A stretch of 64,000 nt of DNA from Ziziphus jujuba (GCF_031755915.1 NC_083385.1:9755001-9819000); one strand, 5' to 3'. Counted from the first letter of the stretch, positions 25,280 to 40,145 are shown. Made by a program: numbers and translations. Notes: generated from the letters alone by a model not told the origin.

Positions 25280-28200
25280 TCAGGAAGATGCCAGTGTATC
25301 TGGTCGCCAATTTCCTTTCTGTGCACTAAGAATCCCTTCCTGGTTTTTGGAAAAAGTTAAATGAACCTCCCAGTGCAGAGACTTCAAGAGGTTCTCAACC
25401 TCCCCAATTGCTCGTGACTCATCTCGAACAATCAATTTTCCTCCAGGCCTCACAATTCTATCAACCTCCGCCATTACACTAGCAAGTTTGCACCTGTAAA
25501 ACCCACTCACGTAATTACATCTAGGTTACGTTCTAAAACATAGTGAAAAGTAGACATGGAAGCCATTAATTAATATGTATACCTCTTTTGCAGCTTTGAG
25601 AAAAGATGATCTGCATGAAGGAGATCATACGTTCTGGGGTAGGTGCTGAAAGATTGGCACCAGTCATGGTATATTCCAAAAAGACCACGCTCATAGATTA
25701 TTGGTAGTGTATCCGGAGAATCTATATTCACCACATTCATCACCCAAACTTTAACGTCTTTCAATGCCGCTGCAAACCTGCACTCCATATATATATATAT
25801 ATATATAAAATTTGAATTGCTTAGATATGATGTCCTGATTTTCTACTTTTGAGAAGTAGAATAGAGATATAAATAAATTACCCTCCATAAACAGCTCTCA
25901 TGTCCATGACATTCCTGACATTGGACCAGCTGATTCCCAACCTGGCCATATATGAATCCTTGACGACACGTTTCCAGTGTTTGTAATCGGCTTCAAAATC
26001 TTGTGGCGCAGGCTTCCCGTAGATCCCCAATTGAGAGCTGTTTAACCAGTAAGGAGGTGTTTGTAATCGACTTGGCCATTCTTCGGGCCAATGAGTCCCT
26101 CTCTCTGCCTCTTCTACTGGCACACGGTGCATACATGCTTGCAGAGGTACGTACCTGAAGGAAAAATAATGCAACTGGCTTGATCCGACAGAATCAATTA
26201 CAGAATTTCCACCATACTTAACATTACTAAATAAGACTGGTTTCGTTCACATCTAAAGTATTTTACCACGCAGCATTAGGATCATCGTCATTTTTACACA
26301 TAGGAGGCTGGTTTTGCTTTCTTTCATCGTAGCATTGATTTGTTGTTGGTTTGCGGTAGATTGCAGCACCAATGGAATTCAGTTTATCCTTCTGGATGGT
26401 CACAAGCTCCCAACACATGGATGCCGTCAGTGTGGTCATCGCTATGAAAAGTCAAATCATCAAAAATTATATATGGCAGCTTCCTGAATGCTGATCAGTA
26501 CGTGTTTCTTTTGCCAATACAAGTTATTTTGATAATTTTTACCTTTCCAGATTTGTACATCTTCTTCAAGCGTCTGGTACACAGGGGTGGCTGACCAGAC
26601 GAAGTAACCCCCAGGTCGTAGAACCCGGTTCAATTCCAAAAGAAGTAGTCCGCCTATATATGTATGTATATACACACGTTAAAGTTGTCAAAAGCATCAT
26701 TATCTCCATGGACGTTAAATTATTTAATGTCAAGTAAATTTGGAATTAGAACCTTCTGCATGCCAGGGAACTCTGCAACGAGCACAGTGAACAATATCAA
26801 AAACCCTACTTGGAAATGGAAGTCTCTGTGAACCCATGACAGCAGAAATGGCAGGGATTCCTCTCTCAAGAGCAAACTGAACTTGAGCCTCGTGTTCATC
26901 TTTTGGTGCAAATGACATTGTAAGGACATCTCTCTCGAATAGATAGCCACCAAAACTCGCAACCCCGCAACCCACGTCCAGTATTACCCGAGTTCGCTTT
27001 CCCCATGCGATTGCTGGTACTGACTGCACTCAATAACAACTCCAACATTCAACTTTCTATTTTACTATTCATTCCATTTATGTCAACTCAATAATATCAG
27101 ACGGAATTTTGGTTGGTATGTATATATGTGTGTATGTATACCTGTTCTACAAAGTCGATGTAATGGAGCGCTCCATGTATGAACTGGGTCCCACCGCCTG
27201 GAAATGTTAAGAACTCACCCGTCACCTTAACCCAGTTTTGGTGCCCTTTCACCTCCGCCAACTTAGTGTGTGGTACGTTGTGATACCATATCTGCCGGTT
27301 CACAGTAAGAAAGTTAGACACCCACAGATTCTTCCACACATCCTACAGTTTCTGCTACTAATACACATATCATATTCTTTACCTTGTCTCTGCTTTGTGG
27401 CCACTCGATGGTTGTTTTGTAGCCTTGAGGAAGTGGGACAAGGCAAGTGGGTCCTTCTAGAGGGCAATGCCTCTCTCTATGCTCGAAGTGTCTGGTTGAA
27501 TGTAAATGCTTCAATGCCTGCTCGTTGTCCAAACACGGTATATAATCTGGACCTGCCGTTACGTTACATAGCTGCCAAGTGTATCCATAGATGCTCCCTT
27601 GACCGTCCGACTCGTCCTTCCGTCTCTCCTTCTCGTTTTCCGACTGATCTGCTTGAGTTGACCAAGCTTTCTTCGACTCCTTTGACTCCTTTGGAATCCC
27701 GGAGTTCTCCCCACCAGGGAATGTCTCGCCTGAGTTTGACTCAGCGGCCTTAGCTTCTTCTTTCCCACTCTTTTTTTGCTGAGGCTCCTGCTGTTGTTGT
27801 TGATCCACCGTTGCGGATTGTTGGGTTGCATCGGTTTGCTGGTTCGTCACGTCTGTGAATTCATGCTGCGATGATTGATCTTGCGCGGCTGATTCATCGG
27901 TTTTAGCCGTGGATTCCGAATTTTCTTGTTGTTGTTTTTGTTGCTTTTCATGTTTGTGCTGTTGTACTCGTTTCTGTTGATCATCCTCTGATATCTCATT
28001 TTGAGATTCCTGTGAGCTTTTCTGGTCTTGATCGGCTTGCTGTCGCTGCTCCTGCTGCTGCTGCTGTTGTTGTTGTTGTTGATCATCTCCCTCATTTTGT
28101 ACTGTTTGGGGTTGTTGTTGATCTTCCACTGGCGTTTGATTCTGAGTCTCCCGTGAATTCCCTCGGTTTTCATCCTCTTGTAGTTGCTGTTGTAGTATCT

Positions 28201-28876
28201 TATCCTGTTGTTGTTGATCTTCGTCTGGCTTTTGTTGGTCATGATTTTCTTGTGCGGTTTCACCACTTTCAGAGTCACTATTTTGTTCCTGAACCTCGTT
28301 GTTCTCCGTCACTTTTTCAATTCCAGTAGTACCACCACCTTCGTCACTACTAGCTTTCGAGTTTTCCTCAGATTCAGAAACTTTAACCTGTTGAGTTTGA
28401 GTCATCGAACTTTCTTCGGATAATTGAGTTTGGCTTTCTTTCTGCTTCTCTTCCTCAATGGCAGCCTGTTCTTCTTGTTTATCACCTTCATTTTCTTGTT
28501 CCGAAGAACTGCTCCTATCTTCCTCAGCAGGAATAGCCTTTGCTTGTTCTTCATTAGAAACATCCGATTTGTTTGAATCATCGGCTTTGAGGGCATCGTC
28601 AGGAAGTTCACCGGGACTGTCTTCAAACGACTTACTGTCAGCAGACTTGATGATGCCTTGGGGGAGATCATTGGAGGAAGATGATGAGGAAGCGCCCGTG
28701 GAAGTGGAAGTGGACGTGGCGGTGCGAGTGGTGGTGGCTTGGGGTGGAACCACATTGTTGGAAGTGAGCATCCATACACCCAGAACACACAGTGCAATGA
28801 ACAGCACGGTGGTTGCAGTAGAAGCGTAAGAATTTGAGGAAGAGCGCTTGTTGTTACGCGACTTACTCAGTGCCAT
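25280..28876 (-). CDS. PMT26: Golgi SAM-dependent methyltransferase, PMT24/25/26 group
   Basis: Nine exons, minus strand: 28876-27383, 27291-27142, 27023-26753, 26653-26543, 26441-26267, 26154-25882, 25777-25583, 25493-25280 with all phases closing (eight coding segments), 960 residues. Type II membrane topology: short basic cytosolic tail ([11 protein letters not shown]), one helix (about 22-40), then a very long Gln/Glu/Ser-rich stem (about 45-425) with CAG/CAA runs up to 9 Gln. The catalytic part starts near [11 protein letters not shown], has SAM motif [12 protein letters not shown] (about 563-574), [49 protein letters not shown] and [22 protein letters not shown]. The family (QUA2/TSD2-related) is implicated in homogalacturonan methylesterification in the Golgi. 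The stem makes it longer than the roughly 800-residue Arabidopsis homologues. The C-terminus (WRPDTLASS) lacks the longer tail I recall in them. Confidence 0.92.
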
Positions 28877-31800
28877 AACTCACGAAGGGATACAGAGAGA
28901 GAGACACATACACACAGAGAAGAATGAAAGAAAGAGAGAATAAAAAAAGTTTGGCGTCTTTGGGATTATAGTTGTCGTTTGTGAGATTTGCTAAAAGGAG
29001 GGTGAGAGATTTGGGTGGTGTTTGTGGCAGTGGAAGAAGATGGAAAATTGTGAGTGTGAGAGAAAGACACGGAAATTAATGTTCCAACTTGGACTGTCTC
29101 AAAGATCAAGATCCAAAGGAGTCGGACAAGGGAAATTAGTTATTACAAAATAACATGCATTAAAATTTAAATGCTATGTTTCATGTTTCTACGTACCATG
29201 TAGCACTAATTACCTTGGACGGCATTGATCCCCAAAAAAAAAAAAAAAAAAAGGTGTGGAATTTACGTACGGACAAAAAAATATATATATATATATACAC
29301 ACTATGGACCGTGGACCAAAGTAATATTATGGACCAGATACTCACTATCAGGCCTAACGATGTATTTGGCAGATTGGCCCAAATACATTGGGTCGAACTT
29401 AGCACGCACACGCTTTTAGGTTCACTCTTTTTTATAGATCTCTCTTGATAAATAATCCAAGATTTTTTTTTTTTTTTATGTGGTATATAAGAGATTTATT
29501 TCTGTCTACTGTAGAACTCCGTTCCAAAAGATAAAATATATAGATAGGGAGGAGAATTTTGGATCAACAAGAAATCGATTTCCACCTTACATAAAAATAA
29601 TATTTGTGTGGTGATGAAATTCAAGTGTTTGGGAAGGTGGGGTGGCTAATGGTTACACATGAAAAAAATATATATGAATAAAATAAATATCATAAAATAA
29701 CTGAAGGAGAAAAACTATTTGAACAATTATTATTTGTGTTGGTATGAAATATTTTCACTCAAATCAGAGATATGGTGGGTTTTCAACGGTCATGCTTGGG
29801 CATCGAATTCAGCCCCAAAGCCCAGGTATGTCAAGAAATATTTGGGCCTGACATTGTTTGTCCAGAAGTCTTACTATGGTAATATTGTCCCAATTCGGCC
29901 ACCTGGGAGAAAAAAAAAAAAAAATTTAAAAAGTAAGAATTGAATCGCACGCGATATTGAAGACTCCTATCGCATTACACTATTGAAGTTAATGAACTCT
30001 TCGATAACCATCCCCTCGTAAAACGGAAAAAAAAAAAAAAATCAATAGGAAAAAAACTCCTGATGGTAGAAGGGTATGGCCAGATTAGAGAAAGAGAAAT
30101 TGCGTCTGGGTTGGGCAATACAACCCCGCTAGGGGACACCGCAGAAGGGCCCAATAAAGATTTTGTTGGAGTAAATTGATGTTTTGGAAGACTGGGGCTT
30201 GGACATTAAGATGGTGCCAAAATGTTAGGTTTTTTGTCTTCCTTTTTGGTTTTTTTGGTGAAAATGTTGGATTTTGTCTAGACATCCTATAAAACCTTTT
30301 GAAATGTCTCCTATTTCCAATATTTTGCACCTCAAATTCTTAATATGTCACACTCTTATTTTGATACAGGTTCTACTTACGAATCTCGTGCCTTACTTGC
30401 TGCGAACAATGATTAATTACCTTCCATCCACTACTTTAATATATGAAGTTATAATGATGCCTCTTGTGTGGCTATGCTTTGTTTCTATCAGTTTCTATTT
30501 TTTCTCATTTTTTTTTTTTACATGCATATATAAGATTCTTTAAGCAGGATCTATATGATTGTGGAACTCAAATTTAGTAGCAGAAATAAAAATATTTATG
30601 GACCCATGGGAGGGAAAATTAATTACCAAAGTCAAAACTCATATGAGTACCACTCATTGGAATGTTATCATAAAATGTGCTGGGGAAAAAAAAAAAATAG
30701 ATATAGTATACATCTTCAAATCGAATGGTTCAAATCAAAACTCAATTGGTCAGATATTTAATTGTTTGTTTAGTCACATAGGCATTCTTTTAGATGAAAA
30801 AGGAAAAAATGACAAAAAAAAAAAAATGATCTATTCGAATTTTATGTCATATCACAGTGGAAAGCAATTGCGTGTGTGTGTGAGAGAGGGTGTTTTTTTT
30901 TTTTTTTTTTAAATAAAAATAAAAAAACAAAATGAAATAAAAATTACATCCAATCAACAAAATGGGAAACAGACACCGTTATAGGAAAATATGCTTTTGT
31001 TGTATTATTAAGTAGTCATTTAAGGGCTTTAAAAGAGGGGATGAGTTTGATGAGAAGCGATGGATGCAGACCCATCCTTGATAGATATAAAAGTCTCGTG
31101 ATTTTCCTCAGCTCAAAAAAAAGTTAATACATAGTGACAGGTAACGACCACAACCCCAATAATAAGCTCTAAAGGAAACCTAAGCAAATGACAAATCTGT
31201 ACCAAATCCCAGTCTATAAGCCCTAGACTTCCATATCACTCACATGCAAAACCCAGCTCATAACCATGTGAACTTTGTTTTTGATGACAGCCGTTTGATT
31301 ACTTTGATCCAATGGTTTACAACTCGGAAAATCTACGTACATTTTATAAGCCTGCTTAATTATTTCTTGTTTTTTGTTTATTCTTTATGCATATCCGTCT
31401 CTATATGGTTTGCCTAATTTGCAATCTCTGTTTGTGAAACATGATTTTTTTTTTTTTTTCCCTATACCCCATAAAGCATCACAACCATTTTTTTTACCTT
31501 CTTTTTTGGTGAAAAGCATTTCTTTCTTTAAGTTGAAGATTCCAACCTTGTGTTCTTGGTGTTTGGCACCAAAGAGTAGTTGAGTAATATGTTTCACTTC
31601 CGTTCAATTTGTGATGGTAAAAGATCTCTCTTGGTGCCGAAAGAGAGACAAAAAAAAAAAAAAAAAAGTTTGAATCTTATTAGATGTTTTAATAACCAAT
31701 TTTTAAGTTAGCTCATGTGAGATGATCAAGGAGATTAATAAACTTTTCTGTGTTATCAATTTGACAGAATAAATTTTTACTTATATATATATATATATAT

Positions 31801-32881
31801 ATATATTCGTCTAATTATGGTTAGCATACTCAATTTGTCTCCCAGCTGTTTGTTCTTGTGATTGGGTACCGCGGCTCGCCGTTTGGTCATTTATGATCAT
31901 GAATTTATGGCTACAAACAATGCCTTCAACTTTTAATGTAACATGTTGGAGACTAGTCATTAGAAATAAACAATTATATATGTATGGGAAGCAATTCTTG
32001 TGGGTACTTATTGGTTTTCTTAGTCCATTGCACCCAAAAGAAAAAGACATTTTTGAATGAATCGAGGACCAAGTCATATAATTTAGACCACCAATGCCCA
32101 ATGAAAGAGCAAAGATATAGATATAAATATTATATAGCATAATAATAAAATAATAAATAGGACGTTTTGGTAGAAGAAAAAAAGAGTTGTATGGTTGCAT
32201 TACTATAAGCACAATATTATAAAATAATAAAAAGGGAGTGCATGTTAAAAGTTTGATGTTGCCAAGTTTACTATTTTGGGCGGTGCATCCCTTTCACCAT
32301 GCACTGAGACCAGGGTATATTGGATGGTATTTATGCTTTGCTTGTCCAATCGAGGCAACTTCAAAATGATGAAAATTCCAAAGGGACATTTTCCACCATC
32401 TTACCCAGCAGCATCTCTCTATGATTTTTTTTCTTTTTCTTTTTCTTTTTTTTTTCTAATTTTTTAATTTTCTTCTGTTAGGCATAAAAAGTATTAATTA
32501 GAGGTTTCATACACTTGAGACAAACTTAAGTGGCAAGTACTCGCTTCTAGAGAATTACAACCATAAACAAAGCTTAAGATAATAATTATCTTATCTTTTA
32601 GTCAAGAAAATGATAGTATTACACTTTTGGGACTATAATAATCAATCTAGATCATCAGATTAAGAGATTCTCTCTCTTCTCTCTCTCTTTTTCTGTGGAT
32701 AGAAGATGGATCACTGTGTGTCTCATTATCTGTATGCACGAACTCAGCTAATCAAAGCTTTTGGTTTCAGATACATGGGAGGTTACGGAAGGTAATTAAC
32801 ATTTATGGGCAGGAGAAACTGTTTTTGTTTTTGATTCAAAAATCCTATATGTGATTGGACAAAACGGTTCAGTAGTAGTAT

Positions 32882-32919
<38 letters not shown>

Positions 32920-35900
32920 ACAGTATGGATTTATATGATAATGTTATGAACAGATTAAAAGTTGGTAATTTCCATAGCTGAAAGTGTTATTGTGAAGATG
33001 GTTCATAATATATGTGAAGGTTAATTTCTTTAAATTTTTTTATAAAAGCCATTTTGGTTTAAGATAATTATGGTCTGCTTAAAATTTTGCAAATAAAGCA
33101 ATTAATTATATTCCAAATAGAAATTAAGATGTTTTGAAGGCTTTTGATAATATGTATAAAAAGTCATTAAAAAATTTAAAAAAATAAAAAAAAAAAGCTT
33201 CCTAAAAGCACGAAAGAAAAAGCACCACACAAACCTACAGTTGACTGGTCTTTTCTGGTCCTCACAAAAATAATTAGCCAAAAGAAAAGGCTTTTTACGC
33301 CCTTGATCTTTGTATATTGTTGGTCACATCACTATAATTAGTCCATTATGGCTTAGCTAATAAGTGTTATTAGGCGGAAAGAAGTGCAAGTCAATGACCT
33401 AAAAGAAATAATTCATATGCTTTGGATTTTCTAGGGTGGGGATGGATCATAATACATATGACTCCAACTATACAGTACCACATGTATAAAGTAGAATGAA
33501 AGTAAACCACTACTCAAATTGAATTAGCTGAACCATGTAAAAAGCATCCAAAATTTTTTTCTCTCTCCTTTTTTTTGGTTGGGTTTGGTTTGGTTTCTAG
33601 CTAAAAACCTTGCTCTGCTCACTGTTTGTTTCACATCATGAAAAAGCATTTCCAAGTACTATAACTATAATAACTTTCCCTGTAATGTAAAGATCAAAAA
33701 GATTTTACATATTTTTTTTTTATATATTTCTTTTCCTTTTTACGATGGGTACCATGACATATTTTTATCCCTAGCAGAGAAATGAAAACCCTCAAAATCA
33801 CTCATTTCCATTGATGCAACGCCATAGTTTTGATGGACACTGTACTTTTCCAAGTGTTTTTGATTTTTTTTTTTTTTGGGAGGTATTTTGACTTTTGTTT
33901 TGTCATTAAAACCTATTAATTTTGAGGTACTTCCCTCCCTCAATTTAGACTTGGCAATTTATGGTAAGCTTGTGTTTATTTGTTATTTAAAATTGTTAAT
34001 CCTATCAAAAAAATTTCAATCTTAATATGTACTTTTTTAATATTTTAAACGAATTGGCTTGTTTAACCTATTTTAATAAAATAGTTTTATTATTTTTATT
34101 ATTTTATCATTTTTTTATTATAATATATTAAAAGATACTTTATTTATTATTATTTGTATAAATTGGTGTTAATTTCAATTTGACCCATTTATAATCGTGT
34201 TAATAGCATTAAGACTCATAAATTAATTAGCAAATAATTTTGGAATCAGGTTCTCATGTCAAATTCAAATTGCCACCCCTACTTCATCACTCTTTATATA
34301 TACACACACACACACACACGTATTATGCAATAGTACAGTTGAAATTGTTGAAGAATTTTAGCTTTCGGGGGTCAAGAAGTAGCTGCAAGGTTTTCATAAT
34401 CAGTTAGGCAGTTTGGGTCCGCTACTTTATAAAGTACAGTTTTTACACCTAAGAGGGCTAACAAGAAGTCGTTCTAATAATTAAGGTCAACTCATTTGAT
34501 GTTTTCATGCTCTGTAAGAAAACGTTAAATTACATACAGAAAATGTACGTCTAAAATTGTTTAAATTTGGTGGATGAAACCAACTAAAAGAACACCTTAT
34601 AAGAGACAAAAGCATTCTATTTTTCTAAGAGGCTACAGGCTAGAGCTGGCTGATGAGTTTGCTTAAATATATTGGACAGCCAAGACAGCACAGACTTATA
34701 ATCTTCTGGCTGAAAGAAGATGGCACAGACTTATCAATTAAGAGACGAAGAAAGCAGTGGGAATGAATAATAATTGTGTATGGTAAAAACAAAACTGAAC
34801 GTCACAAATTGAGATTCTTTTCCTAGTTAAGTTTAATGGTAAAAGAGGCATATGATGACCAAATTCCTTAATAATAATTCAATCAATTAATGATATGGAA
34901 ATTTGGTGTAAATGTAGGACCCATCTGTACACAATTTATTATTATTATTATTATTTAAAAAATTACTTTTAAAAGTATATTAGGTAAGATTTTTATCTTC
35001 AGACAATACACAAAAGGCAAAACTGAGAATTTTTGGTAGTTGGGTAAGGCTCACATTCATCTCTGACCAAGGCTATGAAGTACTATTTGTCGGAGATAAA
35101 ATCAGGGAATTACTTTCAGCCCGGCCCGCCTGGCCGATTCCTTATATTAAACGTTTTTTCAGTCATGTTCATGCATGCTATTGGTACTTTGAAGTTTTTT
35201 TTTTTTTTTTTTTTTCCTCCCCTGATAATGCACTTGAAGTTGTAGTTAGTCGATTAGATACTCAGTTTGTTTTTCTTTTATCTGTTTGATTTTGTTTGCT
35301 TTTTTCCTTTGTTCAATTATTATTTTAATAAATAACAAAAAAATATCATTAATAATAATATTAATGCCACATTATTTTTTATCTTTAACTAAAATCTATA
35401 TATCTACTTAATTACCCAACAAGGAAAAAATATGATTTGGATTTTCAATTTGTTAAAACACAAAAAACAAAAAACAAAGTTTGAACATAATCTTGTATAC
35501 GTATTTTTTACTAATTATTTTGATATAAACCAAGCCATAGCAAAATGTCACTGGTCCTGTAAAAAATGTCAACAAACAGTGCTAATATAGGGGGACAATT
35601 GACAGTGGTGTCAAAATATACACAGAACAATTCTTTGTTCGGGAATAATGATATTATTTCAAGAGTAACATTACATGTATTATTTAATCTACTAAATTAT
35701 TTGTCAAATATATATATATGTTATTATTTTTGGTTAACATATTAATATAATCTAAATAAATATAAGTTAATATTTGAAAGGATAAATGTAATTTATTATA
35801 AACCAATCAAATAATGATATGTGTTCACTAGATAAATAACTTAGTAAATTAGATGGTGTTTTCAATATTATTTTTATTTCAATTTTCACTATACTATTTT

Positions 35901-36400
35901 TTGGAAGTCTTTTTTTTTTTCTTTTTTTTCTTTTTTAAGTTCGTAATAAAAGGGAGTGAATTTGTGAGTGAAAAAATATTAATAAATAAATAAGATATTT
36001 ATTTTTTTATTTTTTTATTTCCGTTAAATGATGGATATTATTAGTTTATTAAGATTTAAATTCAATTGAATGACGTAGTCATATAGCATAAATATTAACT
36101 AATGATGAATAATAATTGAATGTAAGCTCAGATGAATAACCAATAAAAAAAAAGTATAGATAGAAACAAGATCCAAGATACAAATTAAAACCATTTTATC
36201 TTATTATCTCAACAAAAATAAATAGAAACTTAAATTGAGAACAATATGAATAGGGTTAATTTACCTATTGTTGAAGATAAGATTTTAGATTTATTTCTTC
36301 ATAACCGTATGAAAGAATCAACTTAGTCTTGTTGCTAGCGTTCATCCTATTCTTTTATAACATTCTTTTAATCTTCATTAGTGTGAATATATTTGATCGA

Positions 36401-36434
<34 letters not shown>

Positions 36435-36700
36435 CAAATTTCCAAACATTAGCATTAAAAACTAACCTTTATCAGTATAATTTTCTTGATTTGCTTGTAA
36501 ATATATAATCTATAAACCATTTGAAGCATAATAAAAAGACTATCCTCCTATAATCACTAATAATGTGACAGTTCATTTAACAAATATAAATCAGGTACGT
36601 CTTTAACGAACTATAACCAACAATAAGAAATAATATATATACACATATTTTAATAAAATTAGTAAATTGACCAATATAAACTAAGAACTTTGTTGACAGG
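28877..36700. other. Left half of a 15.5-kb gene desert
   Basis: PMT promoter (first about 300 bp with GA-rich leader), then AT-rich DNA without recognisable genes. Contains poly-A/T runs (29234-29252, 29906-29920, 30019-30033, 30894-30911, 31448-31460, 31652-31668, 35195-35215), AT microsatellites (31781-31804, 32883-32914, 36405-36431) and a short duplicated (a/g)gcacagacttat at about 34690 and 34720. All reading frames here are short and domain-free. Confidence 0.55.
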
Positions 36701-39700
36701 GTGGCTATAAGGAGAGAGCCAAAGACTTTTCAACATAGGACAAGGGATTGGGGGGGCCCAAAAACAATGGTGTATTATGATTTCCAAATAAGTTGTTGAT
36801 GAATTCCCAGAGAAAGAGAAGCATTGAAATGATTATGGGTTCAGAATTCAGGCACCAAAAATGAATCGTGGTCTGAGGAAAGAAATGCAATAGGAATGTC
36901 AAAATTTTGAGTTTTGGTAAGAAGTAGATATAGATTGGTGCGAGAGAGTGAATGAGTGAGCGAGGGAATGAACAGAGTGGAAAAGGAGGCAACCAAATCT
37001 TTTGAGCATATTTTTGACTTCTCTCTCCCCCAATATCACATGCCTCTTCCAATCAACTTCACCTATTTATTGCCTTTGACACTGACTCCCTCTGCTTCTC
37101 TCTCTCTCTCTCTCTCTCTTCTAATGGAGAAGGAGCTTCAATCACCATTGGGGCACCGATTAAGGGTTCTGTCACCCTCGAAGAAACGACACGTGGCAGT
37201 TTGTTGAGGTTGGGGTGGACGATAGGTTTTGCCAAAAATGGAAGTTGACACTAACCTGGACTCTAGGACTCATGTGCAATTATAAAGATAAATATAAGTT
37301 ACTGTTAAAAATCTTGGTAGCTATGGAGTTGCTAGTGACCCAAGAAGGGGGTTAGTTAACTTTGGGATTTGTGGCATTTTTGGGGGTTACCCTTAATTCT
37401 CTTCTTTTTTAAATCTACGGCTCTAAAAGAGCTCCATTTTCTATTTGTTTATTTTTGGTGATTGAAATGGAACTGGGATGAATCTAAGGAAAACTTAAAA
37501 AAAGAAAAAAAAAAAAGAAAAAAGAAAAAAGAAAAAGAATGCAGATGTTTCACCAATAAACAAATAAAAGAGGCAGATGGGAAATAAACGCGTTTTGTTG
37601 GCATCTCTGAAAATCGTCTCTCTTCCTGAAAAATAAAGTTTCTCCGTGTCTCTCTCTCTCTCTCTCTCTCACTATAAAGTTACTAAGGTGGTAGTCAACC
37701 ATGGGAACAAACACAGGGCTCGAGAATGACACACACTGCCACGACTATTATTGGGACTCGCACACATCAATATTCACTTCTTCCTTCCTCTTCTTTTTTT
37801 TTTTTTTTTTTTTTTTTTTTCAAAGCGCTTGGCTGATTCATCGTTTGTCATTAATTCCCCAAAATTATGCAAAAATGTTTTAATTTGTCGTATAGAATCC
37901 CACTTATATATTGCTAAAATTTTCGTATCGATTCCGTGAAAAACGTTTCGGCGACACGCGCGCAATGTTGACACACACAGTAGAAGCTTTAAAATAATAA
38001 TAATAATAAAGTAAGAACTCTAGGATCTCCTGCATAATTGGGAATTAGTAACATTGGGCAACCAAAAAAAACTATAATATTTCTTTGTTTGACTGGGAAA
38101 AGAAATATAGTTTTGAAGATAATCCAAAATATTGGGGGAAAAAAAAAAAAAAAGACCTCAATCTCTACTGTATAAATTAATGAAAACAATAAATAAAGAT
38201 TATCACGATCTTAAATTAATAAATTATAGATGAATTATAAAATTTCTCATTTTATTTATAGCATCGTTGCCCACTGGAATTAATATCACATATCAAACTC
38301 TTATTTCATGCATGCATTGGTTGGCTGAGCATCATCATCCGAAGATATTTGCATATAATAATAAGTGTATAGTTTTGGGGCTCAGATTCACTTTTAAAAA
38401 TTCCATATATTTATTTTCATGGACCTACAAAATCAAATTGAAAAAAGGCAAAACATGTATATATATGTATGGGCCTCTCTAAACATATATATATATATAT
38501 ATATATATAAGCATGCGGGTCACATTCATTTCACAAGTGAGTAATACATTAACGAATTAATGCATTGTAAGATAAAGATATTTCCTCTCATTATAGTTCT
38601 CTTGCACTTTATTTATTAAAAGTTACATATTAAAGGTGTTCATGAAAATTTAACCTTGAAAAAAGGATACAAAGGCATTAATGGATAGGGTCTTTTCCCT
38701 TCAATATATATGAGTAGGGTTAAGATCATTGTAAGCTTTATACAATGCCTCAACCAGATGGTGTGGACCTCATCAGCAGAATCTATACAAAATAACTTCT
38801 GAGACAATAAGGACAATACCACAGTACAAACATACATAATGACACACTTTCCTTTTTTCCCTCCAACTTTTTCCAATCATAGTAATAAATTTTTTATTTT
38901 ATTTTTTATTTTTTCTTCTTGATCTTGTTGTTAGTTTTTTGGTAAATCATATGGACAGCTCGATTCCATTGACAAACTTATTAAGCTGAAATTGCATGCA
39001 ATTAATATTGTAGATTCGGTGATTTGAAGGGAAAGAAAAAGTTAGGCAGTGTAGTTAGCCAGCTGTGATTATCCAAAGTTGATAAGGACACCTTAACCTT
39101 AAAACTTTCTTCAATTCCACTCAAAAAACAGGGTAGATTATGCAATGGGATTATATTTGGCCAACTTGCCCAGTGACTAACTAGTACTTAGCCCTCTGTT
39201 ATTTCTTTTCCTTCGTTACAGTACTGTTACTGTTGCCTAACTAAAAATGAATCTCCTCAAAAGATTTTTTTTTTTTTTTTTTTTTTTCCTTGTGAATGTA
39301 AAAAGATGGTTTTCACCAACTTTACGAGAACTAAATTAGTTGCTGCCCAATATATGCTTACGGAAAGATATACCAGAATCCCATTAGAAAAATTTTAAAA
39401 TAACAAATCAAAATAAATGTAAAAGTGGAAATGGATATTCTTCAATTCAAGTGTGTAATATTTTAGTTGAAATTATTTTGAAGAACTTACATTGATTACC
39501 AATTAGCAGACTGCTGGAATAATGAAATATGAAGTGGTTTACAGTTGTTTATATTCCTTATTGGGAGGTATTTATTCTAAATTATATATATTAAAATATA
39601 GACTTTGATTTGAAAAAATCAACGATTCTCATTGAGTGGAATTTTTGAATTTTGAGGGTCTCAAGAATCTCCATGTTGAAAAGTATGATTTTGAATATAT

Positions 39701-39724
39701 AAGATACGGCCAAGCTTTCTATAG

Positions 39725-39784
39725 TACTAATAAAACTGCTTATTTACCCCCCAAAAAAAAAAAAAAATACTAATAAAACTGCTT
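39725..39784 (+). repeat. Mini poly-A insertion flanked by 17-bp direct repeats
   Basis: A perfect 17-bp repeat tactaataaaactgctt at 39725-39741 and 39768-39784 flanks atttacccccc plus an A run. It is the longest and clearest target-site-duplication-like pair in the window. Confidence 0.8.
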
Positions 39785-40145
39785 CACTCTTTTTCTCCCT
39801 TTTATGCACACATCGACACAGTCATGACCATCGGGAGTCAATTTTCTCAAAATAAAAAAAATTAAAAAAATTAAAAAAATTAAAAAAAAAAAACAAAGAA
39901 GAAGAAATCTCTAATAAACATATAAAGTGTCGAACAATGTGATCAATTTGCTTACAAGTTCATTCATATATATATATATATATATATACTGCTTAGCAAG
40001 TTATATATGATCATAATGTGACGTTTGTGGCATATATAAAATTAAAAATTAACGTGAACAGCAGGAGCTATTGAATTATATTAGGACCATTCTACATAAA
40101 ATTTAACTTCAATAACTTTTATCTATAACTTGTCTATAAAGCAGG

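Noticed and set aside
27847..28797. Several long frames on both strands (Asn/Lys- or Val-rich)
   Set aside because: Shadows of the Gln/Glu-rich PMT stem repeat; no domains.
29760..30080. Possible retroelement fragment around poly-A at 29906-29920
   Set aside because: No paired terminal repeats, primer-binding site or convincing target-site duplication could be found by eye.
36705..37052. 115-codon minus-strand frame rich in Phe, Leu, Ile and Pro
   Set aside because: No domain, no signal peptide-like start and low-complexity composition; the region looks like promoter/leader sequence for the plus strand if anything.
37124..37207. 27-codon ORF (MEKELQSPLGHRLRVLSPSKKRH...) as a signalling-peptide gene
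   Set aside because: No secretion signal and no match to CLE, DVL/RTFL or other peptide families I know; kept only as a note on the desert region.
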